A stretch of 64,000 nucleotides of DNA, taken from contig CM018052.1 of assembly GCA_008638375.1 (NCBI GenBank), positions 297,001 through 361,000 of the forward strand, given 5' to 3'. Positions within the stretch are counted from its first letter, which is position 1. Every line of letters starts with the position of its first letter. The notes under the pieces were generated by a model. The model did not search any database. It was not told the origin of the DNA and was given only the letters and a program-made list of their open reading frames with translations. Below are positions 23,559 through 32,678 of this stretch, piece after piece. The position numbers were made by a program, and so were the translations under genes. Origin of the DNA: Nyssa sinensis. Its lineage: Eukaryota > Streptophyta > Magnoliopsida > Cornales > Nyssaceae.

Positions 23559-26500
23559 AAAAAAGCAACCTCACTGGAAGAAAATGAACTGCTATAGCAA
23601 AAGACCATTCCTGCCCACCTCGATTATGAAAACATTATTAGAACATGAAATATGTAACTAGCGAGTTGCTTCCTCAAAATTTTCTATCCTCCCCGGTGTT
23701 GTCGTTTATTATAAAAAATATTACTTATCCTTTTAATCCCCTCTCCAATCACTTCTAAACCATCCTTTACATCAAGTTTAAAATATGAGCACAACATTGG
23801 AAATGAAGAATGCTCCAATCAAGTAAAAGTGGAGATGCATCAAGCTTGTCCTATAGAACATCAATAATTTCATCATTAGTGGTACAATTCTCCATAGCAA
23901 TTTTGGATAGCTTTCGATCAATGTTCCACTCTAACAAGCAATCAATAAGTACTTCAGAAAGAGTTTTCTTATTATGAGGGGGATGCACATAGACAAACCT
24001 AGAATATAATAAACAAATATATTGATTAAAAGAATTTTTAATTTAAACGAATAAATGGAATAAGCAAAAGTGTATAATTTTAATGAAACATACCTTAAAA
24101 TTCGACTTTGTAATATCCAAGCGTCGTCAATGAAATGTAATGTAATTGCCATGAGTCCTTTCTTAGTTTGCTTAGAAGTCTACATTTTATGGGGACAAAA
24201 ACTCTACACTTTTCTAATAGCTTGGATGTCTTTGCCTTTTCACACCCTTGATAGTGTTACTTGAGGCCATATTAAACATGGGTTGAAGACTATTAACAAA
24301 TCTTTGAAACCCAATATGTTTAAAATTGATTGGATTTTCATCTAATATAATCATACTTGCGAGATCCTTTCTTGAGATTTCTGGATCAAAGGTACAAGGA
24401 CAGTATTCCACTTTCCTTCGCTCTTTCTTTCATGGGCTCTCAATATTTGTTGCCTTATGTCTGAATTTTTTTTTTCTCACGCCTACCCAAGCGGACATAC
24501 AAGTGTTTCATTCCATATGTACTTGATGCCTTAAGATGCCGCTCGCACTGGTTACAAATAGCTATGTTTACTGTAGTTATTTTTCCTTTTTTGAAACTAT
24601 TCCAAACTACAGAAGTCAACCTCCTCTTTCTTGATGGTGAAATTTCAGTGGGAGTTGAAGTTGGAGTAGGAATTGAACCACCAGCGGTTCCAGGTTGGGT
24701 ATGTGTTTTTTCCTTGTTCAAACATTTTCTCAACCTATAAATAATAGTAATAAAATTATTTTTTTACAAGGACTAAATTTATATGCACCCATTCCGAGAA
24801 GAATGAATAAATGTCTTTCAATAGTAATAAAGTTGCTACAGAATAAAGTTGTTGCAGCATTATTGTCACAAATTGCTGCAACATATAATTATCATTAATT
24901 CATAATGTATATAAAAGAAAATGTAATTAAATTTCAGCAGCATTATTATTTTTCAACCTTACAAGTTTGGAGGATATTGAATTTTGATTTATTCTACAGC
25001 ATTATTATCACAAGTTGCTTCAGCAACATTATAACAAATTGCACAAAATGAGAGGCAGAAAGAGGACAAACTACACACGGACGAGGAACAAACTCAAAAC
25101 CCAAAAAAGAAAAGAAAAGAATCCATATTGTTTACTGATTAATGAACATGGTGCATCCTCACCTGAATTTTTATCGTGCGACTGAGCTATTTGTTTGTGG
25201 GAATGGCGGAACAGCAAAGCTCTAAGGACTGAAGTGTGGGAACTGGCAACCCTAGATGTAAGATGATATATATGGGGCATTTTAGTAATTTTCCAATATA
25301 ATCAGGGCATGGTGGGATTTTACCTGTAGTATCCATCCCTGCCCTGATTGCGTTTTTACCGAAACCGCCCCTTATCTATTTAAGCACATCCCACACCCAT
25401 CCTATTAGGGGCAGGGCGGGGTGGGGCGGGTTACCGAAGAAGCCACCTTGTTGACATCCTTGGAGGGGCTGCTCCAAATTTAAGAAGGCAAAAAAACAGC
25501 GGTCTTGCCACCATCCCAAGTCCTGAGAGAGGCAGAGGCATCTGGGTGTTTTTTTTGGGGGGGGGGGGGGGGGGGGGGGGTTTGTGAATGAGTTTTTTGC
25601 CCTAAAATATATATATATATATATGTTGAGTTAATTGACTTATTGAAAAAATATACATATATTGAGTAATTAAACCGTCATATTCTATTGAACCATGAAC
25701 TTGGTTTAGCCAGTGGTTAATGTGGTTTTTTTGTGAGAATGAGTTTTTTGCCCTAAAATTTATATATATATATATATATATATATGTTGAGTTAATTGAC
25801 TTATTAAAAAAATATGCATATATTGAGTAATTAAACCGTCCGATTCTATTGAACAATGAACGGTTCCTTCAAGTGACTGGAACTGGTTTAACCAGTGGTT
25901 AATGCGTTTTTTTGAAAAAATCTCATGGTTTTGGGAGTCGTCTGGTTCTTAGATATTTTAACCATCGTGAAGAGGCTTGGTTCTCAGTTCTAGTGGTTCA
26001 ACTGTAAAGTTCTGTCTGAGTTTTAAAACATTGCCTAACTTATCAAACTTTGGTAGGAGAGAGGACAAGATAAGTGGAAAAATAAAGGAAAGAGAATGGA
26101 AAAGAGGGCAATATAAATTGTTATTATATTCTTGTGTTTGGTTCTTAGGAGAAAGCGGAAGAATTTTGAAGCTTCTCTCATGTTCCGTTCTGTTCTTTCC
26201 TACTAACAACTGGTTAGGACAACTTAATTCTTTGGACCAATACCTAGCCCTTTATTTATGAACCTTCTTCCCAAACACAAGTTGATATTTTCTTTTTATA
26301 AATAAAAAAAAAAGGAAACAAAACTCAATTTTTTTACCCCCTTCAAATCATATTTGCAATATCTTTTTCCCCACGAGATACAAGAGTTAAACCAAATCTT
26401 TAACAAACATTCATAGTTCCTGAACATTTTGCTTTAGCACCATACATGAGAGGAGGGATCATGGGAAGTGCACTTGAGATTTTCATATATCAACTCTTCA

Positions 26501-27006
26501 ATTTCAAAATACCTGTTTGTTGGGGAATCAAATTTAGCAGGTGGACTTAAGAAAATCATATTTTGGAGGGTGGAATTGTTATTTGGGAGGTACATAGTAT
26601 TATGGAAGTAGTGTTACCACCTATTGTTTGGAGATTACTTGATTGGTCTGTAGCTGTGCCTGTGGAGATGTTTAACAACTGCTGGTTGGTATCACAGTTC
26701 TAGGTAGTGCTTGTGGCTTATTTTATGTTATTACTATGTTTTTTGAAATGTTTCTGACAAACTTGGCAGGCTTATTATATATTGGATGAGCTCTTAATTG
26801 CCGGTGAACTTCAGGAATCAAGCAAGAAAACAGTTGCACGTCTAATAGCAGCACAGGTATGGTTCTTCATATTCATGGTGCATATTCACTTTGACAAGAT
26901 ATCGACTTTGAATAGCCATATGTTTGATTTGCAGGATTCTTTGGTGGAGGCTGCCAAGGAGCAGGCCAGTTCAATTAGCAATATGATCGCGCAGGCCACC
27001 AAATAA
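9863..27006 (+). CDS. AP1S: AP-1 complex sigma subunit (clathrin adaptor small chain), seven exons
   Basis: The exons are 9863-9865, 12448-12534, 13088-13179, 13355-13463, 13568-13603, 26770-26856 and 26935-27006. Together they code for 161 residues, the usual length of plant AP-1 sigma. All six introns are GT..AG and every phase closes. Diagnostic stretches are [91 protein letters not shown] and the ending [18 protein letters not shown] and YILDE..IAGE separate AP-1 sigma from AP-2 and AP-3. The family product is the small subunit of the trans-Golgi/endosome clathrin adaptor; it packs against gamma-adaptin and helps form the dileucine-signal site. The gene looks intact despite a 13.2-kb intron 5 full of transposons. 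No other intact host gene is seen in the window. Confidence 0.97.
11214..12085 (+). repeat. Tandem duplication of about 430 bp inside AP-1 sigma intron 1
   Basis: Segments at about 11214-11625 and 11645-12085 share, in the same order, TTTTATGAGTAAA, TTGTTGGTGGAAGCCCACTC, GTGATGGACTC and CTATTAAACTC..CGAA/ACGAGTGTTTTCAT. They differ by scattered substitutions and small indels, so the duplication is old. The rest of the intron shows nothing recognisable. Confidence 0.75.
12448..12534 (+). CDS. AP1S: AP-1 sigma exon 2
   Basis: 29 codons from [12 protein letters not shown] to QKERTK. It is preceded by TTTGTCCCAG and followed by GTATTT. This is the N-terminal beta strand and basic segment of the sigma longin-like fold. 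Confidence 0.95.
13088..13179 (+). CDS. AP1S: AP-1 sigma exon 3
   Basis: [19 protein letters not shown] to VVYK plus two bases of the next Arg codon. It is preceded by TGGATAG and followed by GTAGGG. The frame continues exactly into exon 4. Confidence 0.95.
13355..13463 (+). CDS. AP1S: AP-1 sigma exon 4
   Basis: It completes Arg and codes [14 protein letters not shown] to RYFGS. The acceptor is TTTGCAG and the donor GTGAGC. LYFCMC and EILDRYFG are the most diagnostic AP-1 sigma stretches. Confidence 0.96.
13568..13603 (+). CDS. AP1S: AP-1 sigma exon 5
   Basis: Twelve codons, [12 protein letters not shown], between TTAATAG and GTATTTTC. The donor opens the 13.2-kb intron 5. Confidence 0.95.
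13970..14596 (-). mobile_element. 3' LTR of the minus-strand copia element (left limit approximate)
   Basis: The reading [10 protein letters not shown] ends in a stop at about 14615. Eight to ten bases later the sequence on the minus strand begins TGTTAAGAGTTATTCATG, the expected LTR start at 14596. It contains a TATATAAGG box (minus strand, about 14203-14211) and a 40-bp direct duplication (about 14018-14057 and 14060-14099). Confidence 0.55.
15202..15908 (-). pseudogene. Copia reverse transcriptase (minus-strand element), broken
   Basis: Typical copia RT blocks are readable: [39 protein letters not shown], then [15 protein letters not shown] and [11 protein letters not shown]. The catalytic YVDD box reads YVDN, so one metal-binding Asp is lost. 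A stop follows YGLK, and frames change between the two halves. RNase H remnants with many stops continue to about 14620. Confidence 0.8.
16569..17219 (-). pseudogene. Copia integrase (minus-strand element), broken
   Basis: The zinc region ([15 protein letters not shown]), [28 protein letters not shown] and [17 protein letters not shown] give integrase order. Two of the three DDE residues are gone. The usual HSD reads HSN, and the Glu normally following QQNGVA is Gly. A stop lies after SDNA. Confidence 0.8.
17600..18872 (-). pseudogene. Copia gag and protease (minus-strand element), broken
   Basis: The gag N-terminus ([16 protein letters not shown]) lies at about 18780-18872. The UBN2-type gag core ([20 protein letters not shown]) lies within 18403-18651. 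A Gly/Arg-rich stretch follows at 18073-18288, then a zinc knuckle near 17950-18010 that has lost cysteines ([18 protein letters not shown]). The protease site near 17700 reads VIDSRAS instead of the usual DSGAS. Stops occur throughout. Confidence 0.75.
18886..19105 (+). mobile_element. 5' LTR of the plus-strand copia element
   Basis: It begins TGTAAATATTGACC and ends ATACTTTCGACA, directly abutting the primer-binding site at 19106. The length is 220 bp. No second copy is found downstream. Confidence 0.8.
19106..19117 (+). other. Primer-binding site, tRNA-iMet type
   Basis: TGGTATCAGAGC is complementary to the 3' end of plant initiator tRNA-Met, the standard copia primer site, immediately after the LTR. 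Confidence 0.9.
19350..20470 (+). pseudogene. Copia gag and protease (plus-strand element)
   Basis: Reading begins [15 protein letters not shown] at about 19350. The gag core follows ([17 protein letters not shown], then [19 protein letters not shown]). The CCHC knuckle [15 protein letters not shown] is intact at about 20083. The protease motif [14 protein letters not shown] is intact at about 20326. TAA or TAG stops interrupt gag near 19440, 19633, 19654 and 19757. The frame ends in a TA-rich stretch at about 20500. Confidence 0.85.
20600..21732 (+). pseudogene. Copia integrase (plus-strand element)
   Basis: GAG-pre-integrase and integrase blocks: [53 protein letters not shown] and [17 protein letters not shown]. 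The first catalytic Asp is Asn (HYN for HSD); the second Asp and the Glu remain. A 16-C homopolymer (21165-21180) replaces the codons that normally read PQQNG. The C-terminal part ([16 protein letters not shown]) is open from 21244. Confidence 0.8.
21967..22680 (+). pseudogene. Copia reverse transcriptase, N-terminal part (plus-strand element)
   Basis: [69 protein letters not shown] and [11 protein letters not shown] are classic copia RT. The YVDD box is intact. A TAG occurs after GMTRS and another after KADI. The domain is cut after SQRKYT, where sequence continuity is lost. Confidence 0.85.
22681..23690. other. Intron segment without recognised gene; homopolymers and palindromic GATCCTAC words
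   Basis: AT-rich sequence. It has a 14-C run (22772-22785), a 26-C run joined to a 16-A run (23523-23564), and clustered GATCCTAC/GTAGGATC words at about 23265-23320. Those words look like the edge of a small palindromic repeat. No protein homology is recognised. Confidence 0.5.
23690..24733 (-). pseudogene. hAT-family transposase remnant (BED zinc finger, RICESLEEPER-like)
   Basis: On the minus strand, 24733-24455 gives a BED-type zinc-finger region ([35 protein letters not shown]) in which the last His of the finger seems lost. Further left are [20 protein letters not shown] (about 24090-24152), then [15 protein letters not shown], ENCTTND-like and [14 protein letters not shown] pieces in changing frames. 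The order is that of plant hAT transposases. Stops and frameshifts make it inactive. It is antisense inside AP-1 sigma intron 5. Exact element ends are not determined. Confidence 0.75.
25557..25580 (+). repeat. 24-G homopolymer preceded by 8 T
   Basis: T8 G24. On the minus strand it reads C24 A8, facing the C26 A16 block at 23523-23564. The two blocks flank the hAT remnant as inverted homopolymer pairs. Long homopolymers are error-prone, so their lengths are uncertain. Confidence 0.7.
25586..25912 (+). repeat. Tandem duplication, unit about 155-175 bp, with (TA)n
   Basis: AATGAGTTTTTTGCCCTAAA, a TA run, TGTTGAGTTAATTGACTTAT and GTAATTAAACCGTC occur at about 25586-25735 and again at 25737-25912. 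Unit 2 has an extra segment near 25860-25880. Confidence 0.8.
25913..26769 (+). other. 3' end of AP-1 sigma intron 5, no gene
   Basis: Unremarkable AT-rich intron sequence leading to the acceptor ACTTGGCAG of exon 6. Two facing open frames at about 25958-26261 have no recognisable motif and are treated as chance. Confidence 0.6.
26770..26856 (+). CDS. AP1S: AP-1 sigma exon 6
   Basis: 29 codons, [19 protein letters not shown] to LIAAQ. It is preceded by ACTTGGCAG and followed by GTATGG. It resumes the reading from exon 5 across 13,166 bases of intron. Confidence 0.96.
26935..27006 (+). CDS. AP1S: AP-1 sigma exon 7 with stop
   Basis: [17 protein letters not shown] to QATK, then TAA at 27004-27006. 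The acceptor is GATTTGCAG. This is the C-terminal helix of the sigma chain. Confidence 0.95.
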   Translation, partial: DSLVEAAKEQASSISNMIAQATK

Positions 27007-27070
27007 GATTATTGTAATTGTCAAGCTTGTTTATGTTACATGAATTGGCAGTCTGTCCGGAGTGATGATG

Positions 27071-27156
27071 CAGTTTGTTTGTGCTAAATGATTATGTGAA
27101 CGACAATTCAATTTCTCAGTTTGTTTGTGCTAAATGATTATGTGAACGACTATTTA

Positions 27157-27162
<6 letters not shown>
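27071..27162 (+). repeat. 46-bp exact-type tandem duplication in the AP-1 sigma 3' UTR region
   Basis: CAGTTTGTTTGTGCTAAATG through GAACGAC occurs at 27071-27116 and again at 27117-27162. The copies are nearly identical and lie 65 bases after the stop codon. Confidence 0.85.

Positions 27163-27236
<74 letters not shown>
27161..27236 (+). repeat. (CT)38 microsatellite
   Basis: An uninterrupted CT dinucleotide run of 76 bases directly after the 46-bp duplication, probably within or just beyond the 3' UTR. Open frames made of alternating Ser/Leu or Glu/Arg here are repeat artefacts. Confidence 0.95.
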
Positions 27237-27239
<3 letters not shown>

Positions 27240-28285
27240 CTGTAGGAGTAGCTGGGAAGCGTTTGTATTGGGAATTTCTTACAAGTGGTATTATTTGTGC
27301 ATTTCATCCTGATTTCTGCAGGATGAAAAATCATTAAACAAACAAGACATTAATTTCTGCATCATTCCCTGAGGAATAGATTTATCATTTGGTTGGCAAT
27401 TGTTAAAGAGGTTATTCATATTTTGCAAGCCCAATTTACTGAAAGTTTCTAGTGTTTTATGTTGCAAAAGTTTGGCCAAAATAGGAATTGGACATCCTAT
27501 CAATGGAAAGGAAAGTCCATGACAGAACAGAAGTGATGAATAGGCCATCTGTATACTCTATATTGTGAAGTGTAAGTATTTAGAAATGTAAACGGCAGAT
27601 GGCCCAATGCATTCCGAGGATATATTTGAAGGACAATTTGAAGCATAGAACACCACCCTCTTAATGTTATATGGGGATTACTTATTTGTTTGCAAAAATC
27701 CAAAAGGCAAAGTAGAATCATTACTATGTGAAAAGAAATGGAGTTTTTGGAAGCTATTAAAGCTAAGAGGGACTGCAAGTCCTTTGATGAAGCATATGAC
27801 ATGCTGTAGAAATTTGGTAACACAGTAGTGTAGTGTTGTTTATGCCAAGGTCAGTATATAAATTTTCTCCCAGGTAAGGAGTAGCTACTTTCAGTTGATG
27901 GGAAATTTTAAAAATGTTTGGTCATCAAGACCTTGTTCCGAACTCCCAAATAGCACCACTTTGTTTCATGTCAGTACCTGACCATAACAAAGTTCTCAAA
28001 ATCTGTTTGGTAATAGAAACAAGCTAGTTGGATGCTGCATCAAAGACTGAGTTGGAACCTTATAAAGCTAGCTTGTGAGTCTATGAGGCGCGTAACAGGT
28101 CATTAGTGACTCCAAGATCCAATCCAATTGCTCACAGCCATCTCTTCAGTGTCCACGTTCATTGGGAGACAATGAATTGTCTCTTGTCGTGTTGTCCAAA
28201 AAATAAATATAAAAAAAAGGTCAAGATGAAAGGAGGAGAAGAACCTGAGTGTTTTTCCACTACTGTACGTCTATCCTTTGCAAAA

Positions 28286-28286
<1 letters not shown>
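27237..28286. other. Intergenic, no gene recognised
   Basis: Moderately AT-rich sequence after the AP-1 sigma gene. Minus-strand open frames near 27291-27823 have no family motif and no support as genes. Confidence 0.5.

Positions 28287-28326
<40 letters not shown>
28287..28326 (+). repeat. (TA)n microsatellite
   Basis: About twenty TA units. A second TA/CA-rich low-complexity field runs from about 28650 to 28809 and forms the left flank of the Tat element. Confidence 0.9.
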
Positions 28327-28328
<2 letters not shown>

Positions 28329-28809
28329 ACATATAAAGTAGTTGCATATCTCCCACGAACCATTAAAACTGCTATAATGTCTCAAAGAATAGTTACTGAC
28401 AAATAATTTCTCAAATAAAATAGCAACATACGATAGATATAGTGAGCCACGTTACTTATAGAGGTTTGGAACTATTAAACCACTTATAACTAAATATTTT
28501 AACAATCTCTCACAAGTTTTAAAATTCTAAAATCTCATAAATAAATTAGTATAAATTTCAACATTCACACACAATGTCAATCTTAGACATGGTTTGCGGG
28601 TTAGCGTTCTTTATGTTTGTGGGTGTAGGTGTCTTTCTAACTTGAACCTCTGTATATATACATATATATATATATACACACACAACATACATGTATAATA
28701 TATAACATATAATATATATGTAAATAAATATACAAGTAAATAAATTAATATATATATATATATATACACACATTAATATACATATATGTATATATAAAAA
28801 TAAATATAT

Positions 28810-29403
28810 TGATGCAGCTATTTTTGGCTCGTCAAGGATACGACCGTCACTGCGAATGTACCTGCAAAGAAATGAGATAAAAAGCCATCGGGAATGGCTC
28901 CGGTGGGTAGCCGCTCCGATGGTTTAATGAGATCAAGTAAAGAAAAATTGCTTTGATCTAATAATATCTTCTTCTTCTTTTTTAAGGAAAAAATCAGATC
29001 TTATATACATACCAATTCAAGTGTATTTATAGGTTAATGGGTTTTGTTTTTTGTGCTGAGCGGTGGATGCAATGATATCTTTATGTCACTTTTCATCATT
29101 GAGTTTACAGCGATGTAGGGCTAAGACTTATTTCGTCTTTGGTCAGAGCTAGACTCCACCGCTTGTCAGGCGGTACAGAATTCATCATGACGGCATACGT
29201 CATAATAATTTTTGTAAATAGTTGTCCTATTACGACATCGGTATTCCGAGATACTCTGGTAGTGACCTCGGTAGCCTTAAGAAACAACCTAGGCTATTTG
29301 TTGAATGTATTTGGAATGAAATAACCTCTTATTGGGAGAAGATTATATAATTCAAGCTGGACACGTGTCAGGTCCTAATTGGGAGTATATTTTTGGTGTA
29401 TCA
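28810..29403 (-). mobile_element. 3' LTR of the Tat element
   Basis: In the element's sense it begins TGATACACCAAAAATATAC (at 29403) and ends CTGCATCA (at 28810). It is the same length as the right LTR. Confidence 0.93.
29360..29369. promoter_or_regulatory. G-box palindrome in the Tat LTR
   Basis: GACACGTGTC, a perfect 10-bp palindrome with the CACGTG core bound by plant bZIP and bHLH factors. It is repeated at 39006-39015 in the other LTR. It lies within the first 50 bases of the LTR in the element's sense, so it would be U3. Confidence 0.5.
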
Positions 29404-29420
29404 GCTACTCCCCCCCAAAG
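29404..29420 (-). other. Polypurine tract of the Tat element
   Basis: On the minus strand, GCTTTGGGGGGGAGTAGC lies directly before the 3' LTR start, the expected place for plus-strand priming. Confidence 0.65.
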
Positions 29421-29948
29421 CCTGAGTCCTGAATCATGCGTGCAGGACTGAGGTTAGGGTTTCTATAGTTTGCAAAAAGTCATGTGCACGCGCATTTTAA
29501 TAAGCGGTTTGTTCGGTATTTCGAGGAGGCGTCAGCCGTCATGGCAGATTTTAATGCACAGACCGTCGTTTCGAGAATCGAAGCTATTCATTACGCCAGC
29601 CGTTTTATTTCGATTTTCTCAAGATTTTTTGAAATGTTTCGGTTCCCGGTTTCGTGAAATCATAAAAAGAAAACGTTTATTTTGCTAGAAATCCGGATGA
29701 TCTTTAGTACAAGAACTATTTACACCTCTCAAAACAGTTTCAACATATTTTTCGAGTGTAACCTCCAGTGAACTTTAGGACGGTTTCTGGCGACGGTGAT
29801 CGGACATTTGAAACGTGTGACCGGTAACTTCCTTATTTCTCGTGCTGTTTTTCTCTTCGTCGTTTTATTCCTGGTTCTGGCTCTGTTTTTGGTTTCATTG
29901 TTTGTTATTCTTCTTTCTGGTATCTCGCAATTTCTTTGTATGTTGATC

Positions 29949-32027
29949 ATGTCCGGTCTAAAAATGGGAGAAGTTAGGGTTGAGCCAGAAATTGGGGGTG
30001 AAGGCGATCCGCCATCTTCATCCTCTACTTCTTCTTTCTCATCTTCTGAGTCGGCCCTAGAGTCGAGAGATAGGGAGGCCAGCATATCCCATAGGGAAGA
30101 GGGTGAGAGTCATATGACGAAGGGGATGTTGTCAACCCTTAGGAAGCAATTCCAGTTTCCAAGGAATGTGTCTTGTAGAGTCCCTAAGCCTTCAGATCGT
30201 CCTTCTGATATTAAAGGGGGGGAGATCTGTGTTTATTTTGAATGGTTCGAGTTAGGCGTACGCCTACCTTTTCATCCTCTTTTTAGGGAATTTTTTACTT
30301 ATTTTAACATCTGTCCTGCAGATCTAAATGTTAATAGCTGGAGACAGCTGTTAGGTTTTTTTAGTTTTAGGTCAATTGAATAAGGTCCAAGTAGATCTGG
30401 ACCTCATTCGTAGTAAAATGGACATGAAGTTCCTTTCTACTGAGGGACTGTATTATATCTGTTTTGATCAGAGGTACCGACCTCTGACGTCAGTCCCATC
30501 TTTCAACAAAACATGGAAGAAATGGTATTTTTTCGTCGGGGGAGGTTGGGAGCGAGAAGACTATGAAGGCGACCTGAGTCTTTTTCCTCGGCATACTGGC
30601 CCTAGTGGTGAGTCTTTTTAGATCTCAATTTGGTATATAGTAGTGTTTTTATGTATCTGTTTCTCTTTGAGGTATATATAATAAGTATGTGCTCTTGGTT
30701 TTGTTACAGATAAAGGGAAGTGGAAAAGGTCAGCTTTTACTCTCGAGATTGAGAAGAGATACGACCAACTTCTTTAACCTGCTTTTCGTCATCATCTACA
30801 AATTTTATCACCAAAAAATCTGATGGCGGCAGGTTTAACTAAGGCAGATGGGGCCAAAGTAAAGAAGTCCATTTTGGCCGGATATGTCCCATCCAGCAAA
30901 GCTAAGGCTGGGGGTTCTACCTCTGCTATACCTGTACAAGCTGAGGTACCGACGTCGTCAGAAGTACCTCAGCCAGCCCAAAAAAAGAGGAGGGTAATCT
31001 CGAGGGCTGCTCGGGAGGCTGCCGAAGCTGCAGCGCAAGAGGCTGATAAGATGAATCAGTCGGGACCATCTCAGCCTACCAAGGCTCAAGTTCCACCCCC
31101 TGCCGAGGCTTAAGGGCAATCAACTGAAGCTGCCTCGGCCGCCCCAAGGACAACACCTTCAGGTCCGACTGGAGCTCAAGGGGGATCGAGCTCGGTGCTC
31201 CTGAATCCCGTCGATACCTCTACGGGTTCAGAGGCCATAAAGGTGGCTTTGAAGATGGGGCTGCCTTCTGGTTTTAACAAAAAAGGGACGAGGCAGATTC
31301 TTGGGGAATTGATGTCCGGCTATGTAAGGGTAATACTTCTCTCTTGTTGGTTTTTTTTTTTTTTGACATGTTCTAATGTTGTTTGTAGGGCATCGGGGCA
31401 ACTGGTCTATTGATGGACCGGTTTGCGGAGGTTGAGAAGGCGTTGGCCCTTCAAGATGAATTAAAGAAGGCGCAAACCGATCTGAAGGCAGCTCAGTCCG
31501 AAATCAAGAAAAATCAATTCGAGTTGTTGGTTGCTCAATCGGACCTGAAGTATACTCAAGCCAAGCTGAAGGTAGCTGATGCTGAACTTGGAGCGGCTCA
31601 AGCCAGTGTCTCAGCTCTGGAGACCAAATGCGAGGCATTTCAAGCGGAAAATATAAGTTTAAGCCAGAAGCTGGGAGTTATGATTGATGAACGAGATCTA
31701 TTCCGCCGGAGGATGGATGAGCAAAAGAAGAAATTCCAAGATACCGAGGTAGCAATGGCTAAAAAACTGGAGGAAGTCAAGGAAGCTACCAAGGAGGCAA
31801 CAAAAACTGGGATGATGGAGTTGGTGAATTCAATGGGGAGAGAGCTCGTGGACTCCGGTTACATCCTTTGCAGGAGGAGAATCCAGAAGTTGTATCCAAA
31901 CTTGGATATTTCTCACCTGGATGATGTAGAAGTAGAGTCGTTACCGAGTTCCCCCAACCCTCCAGATGTAGAAGGTTTTGTTGAGGTTGTTCCTCCTATT
32001 TCTTCTATTCCTCCTAAGCCAAAGTAG
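29949..32027 (+). pseudogene. Tat antisense extra ORF (PF04195-type, 'putative gypsy type transposon'), spliced, broken
   Basis: The likely exons are 29949-30607, 30710-31323 and 31389-32027, with GT..AG junctions (GTGAGT..TTACAG, GTAAGG..TTGTAG) and matching frames. The N-terminal part is acidic/Ser-rich. It is followed by RLPFHPLFREFFTYFNICPADLNVNSWRQ-type sequence (read in two pieces LPFHPLFREFFTYF and NVNSWRQLLGF), as in the PF04195 domain. Then comes a Lys/Ala/Pro-rich linker. A long coiled coil (31430-31800; ALQDELKKAQTDLKAAQSE) leads to an acidic tail ending PKPK. The gene lies opposite to pol between integrase and the 3' LTR. Breaks are a frameshift in a T run near 30356-30363, TAA at 30775 and TAA at 31111. 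The molecular function of this family is not established. Confidence 0.8.
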
Positions 32028-32301
32028 AGAATATGTTTTGTATTTGTTTATGATTTCTTTGTATATTTTTGACTTCATATATGAAATTTGCTTTTTTTAA
32101 GTTCTGAATGCCTTGTAGTCCATACCGAAGTAATGTGTTTCAACAAGTAAAGAAGAAATATGACTGCTTTGATTTGTTTTTTGGACATAAATCAAAGATC
32201 ATGAACCAAGACATAACAAACATGCTTCATTTATGAAAAGTATTTGAATCTAACCTGGTTTCATTTGAGGTGGACGAGGTTGGTAAGGGATTCGTGATTT
32301 T

Positions 32302-32621
32302 GAGATCAAATCTGTAAACCAGCATCCCCACTTGGAGCCATACCTACAACACTTATGCTTGTAGGGGCCATTGCTTCTTTTGAAACCAGGTCCGTAAACC
32401 AACATCTTTACTTGGAGCCATACCTATAGCACTCACGCTAGTAAGGGCTGTTATTTTGTTTGAAACCAGGTCTGTAGACCAGTATCTTTACTTGGCACCA
32501 TACCTACAGCACTCACGCTAGTAAGGGCTGTTATGTTGTTTGAAACCAGGTCTATAGACCAGTATCTTTAATTGGAGCCATACCTACAGCACTTATGCTT
32601 GTAGGGGCCATTGAGACAGAC
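32302..32621 (-). repeat. 80-bp tandem repeat, four units, between integrase and extra ORF
   Basis: Units begin at about 32302, 32382, 32462 and 32542. Each carries GAAACCAGGTC-like, ACTTGGAGCCATACCTA and GTA(A/G)GGGC-like words, and they differ by several substitutions. Tandem repeats in this place are known in Tat/Ogre-type elements and can seed satellites. Confidence 0.9.
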
Positions 32622-32678
32622 AAAAGTCAGTAGACATTTTGTGTTGCTAAGTTATATCACTTGAAGGATAGGAAATTT

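Noticed and set aside
25300..25440. GC-rich GGGGCAGGGCGGGG segment as hAT terminal inverted repeat
   Set aside because: It resembles ends of some plant hAT elements, but I could not find the matching opposite end near 23460-23530 or an 8-bp duplication.
29105..29324. Short paired open frames in both Tat LTRs (also 38751-38970)
   Set aside because: They occur at identical places because the LTRs are duplicates. There is no protein motif.
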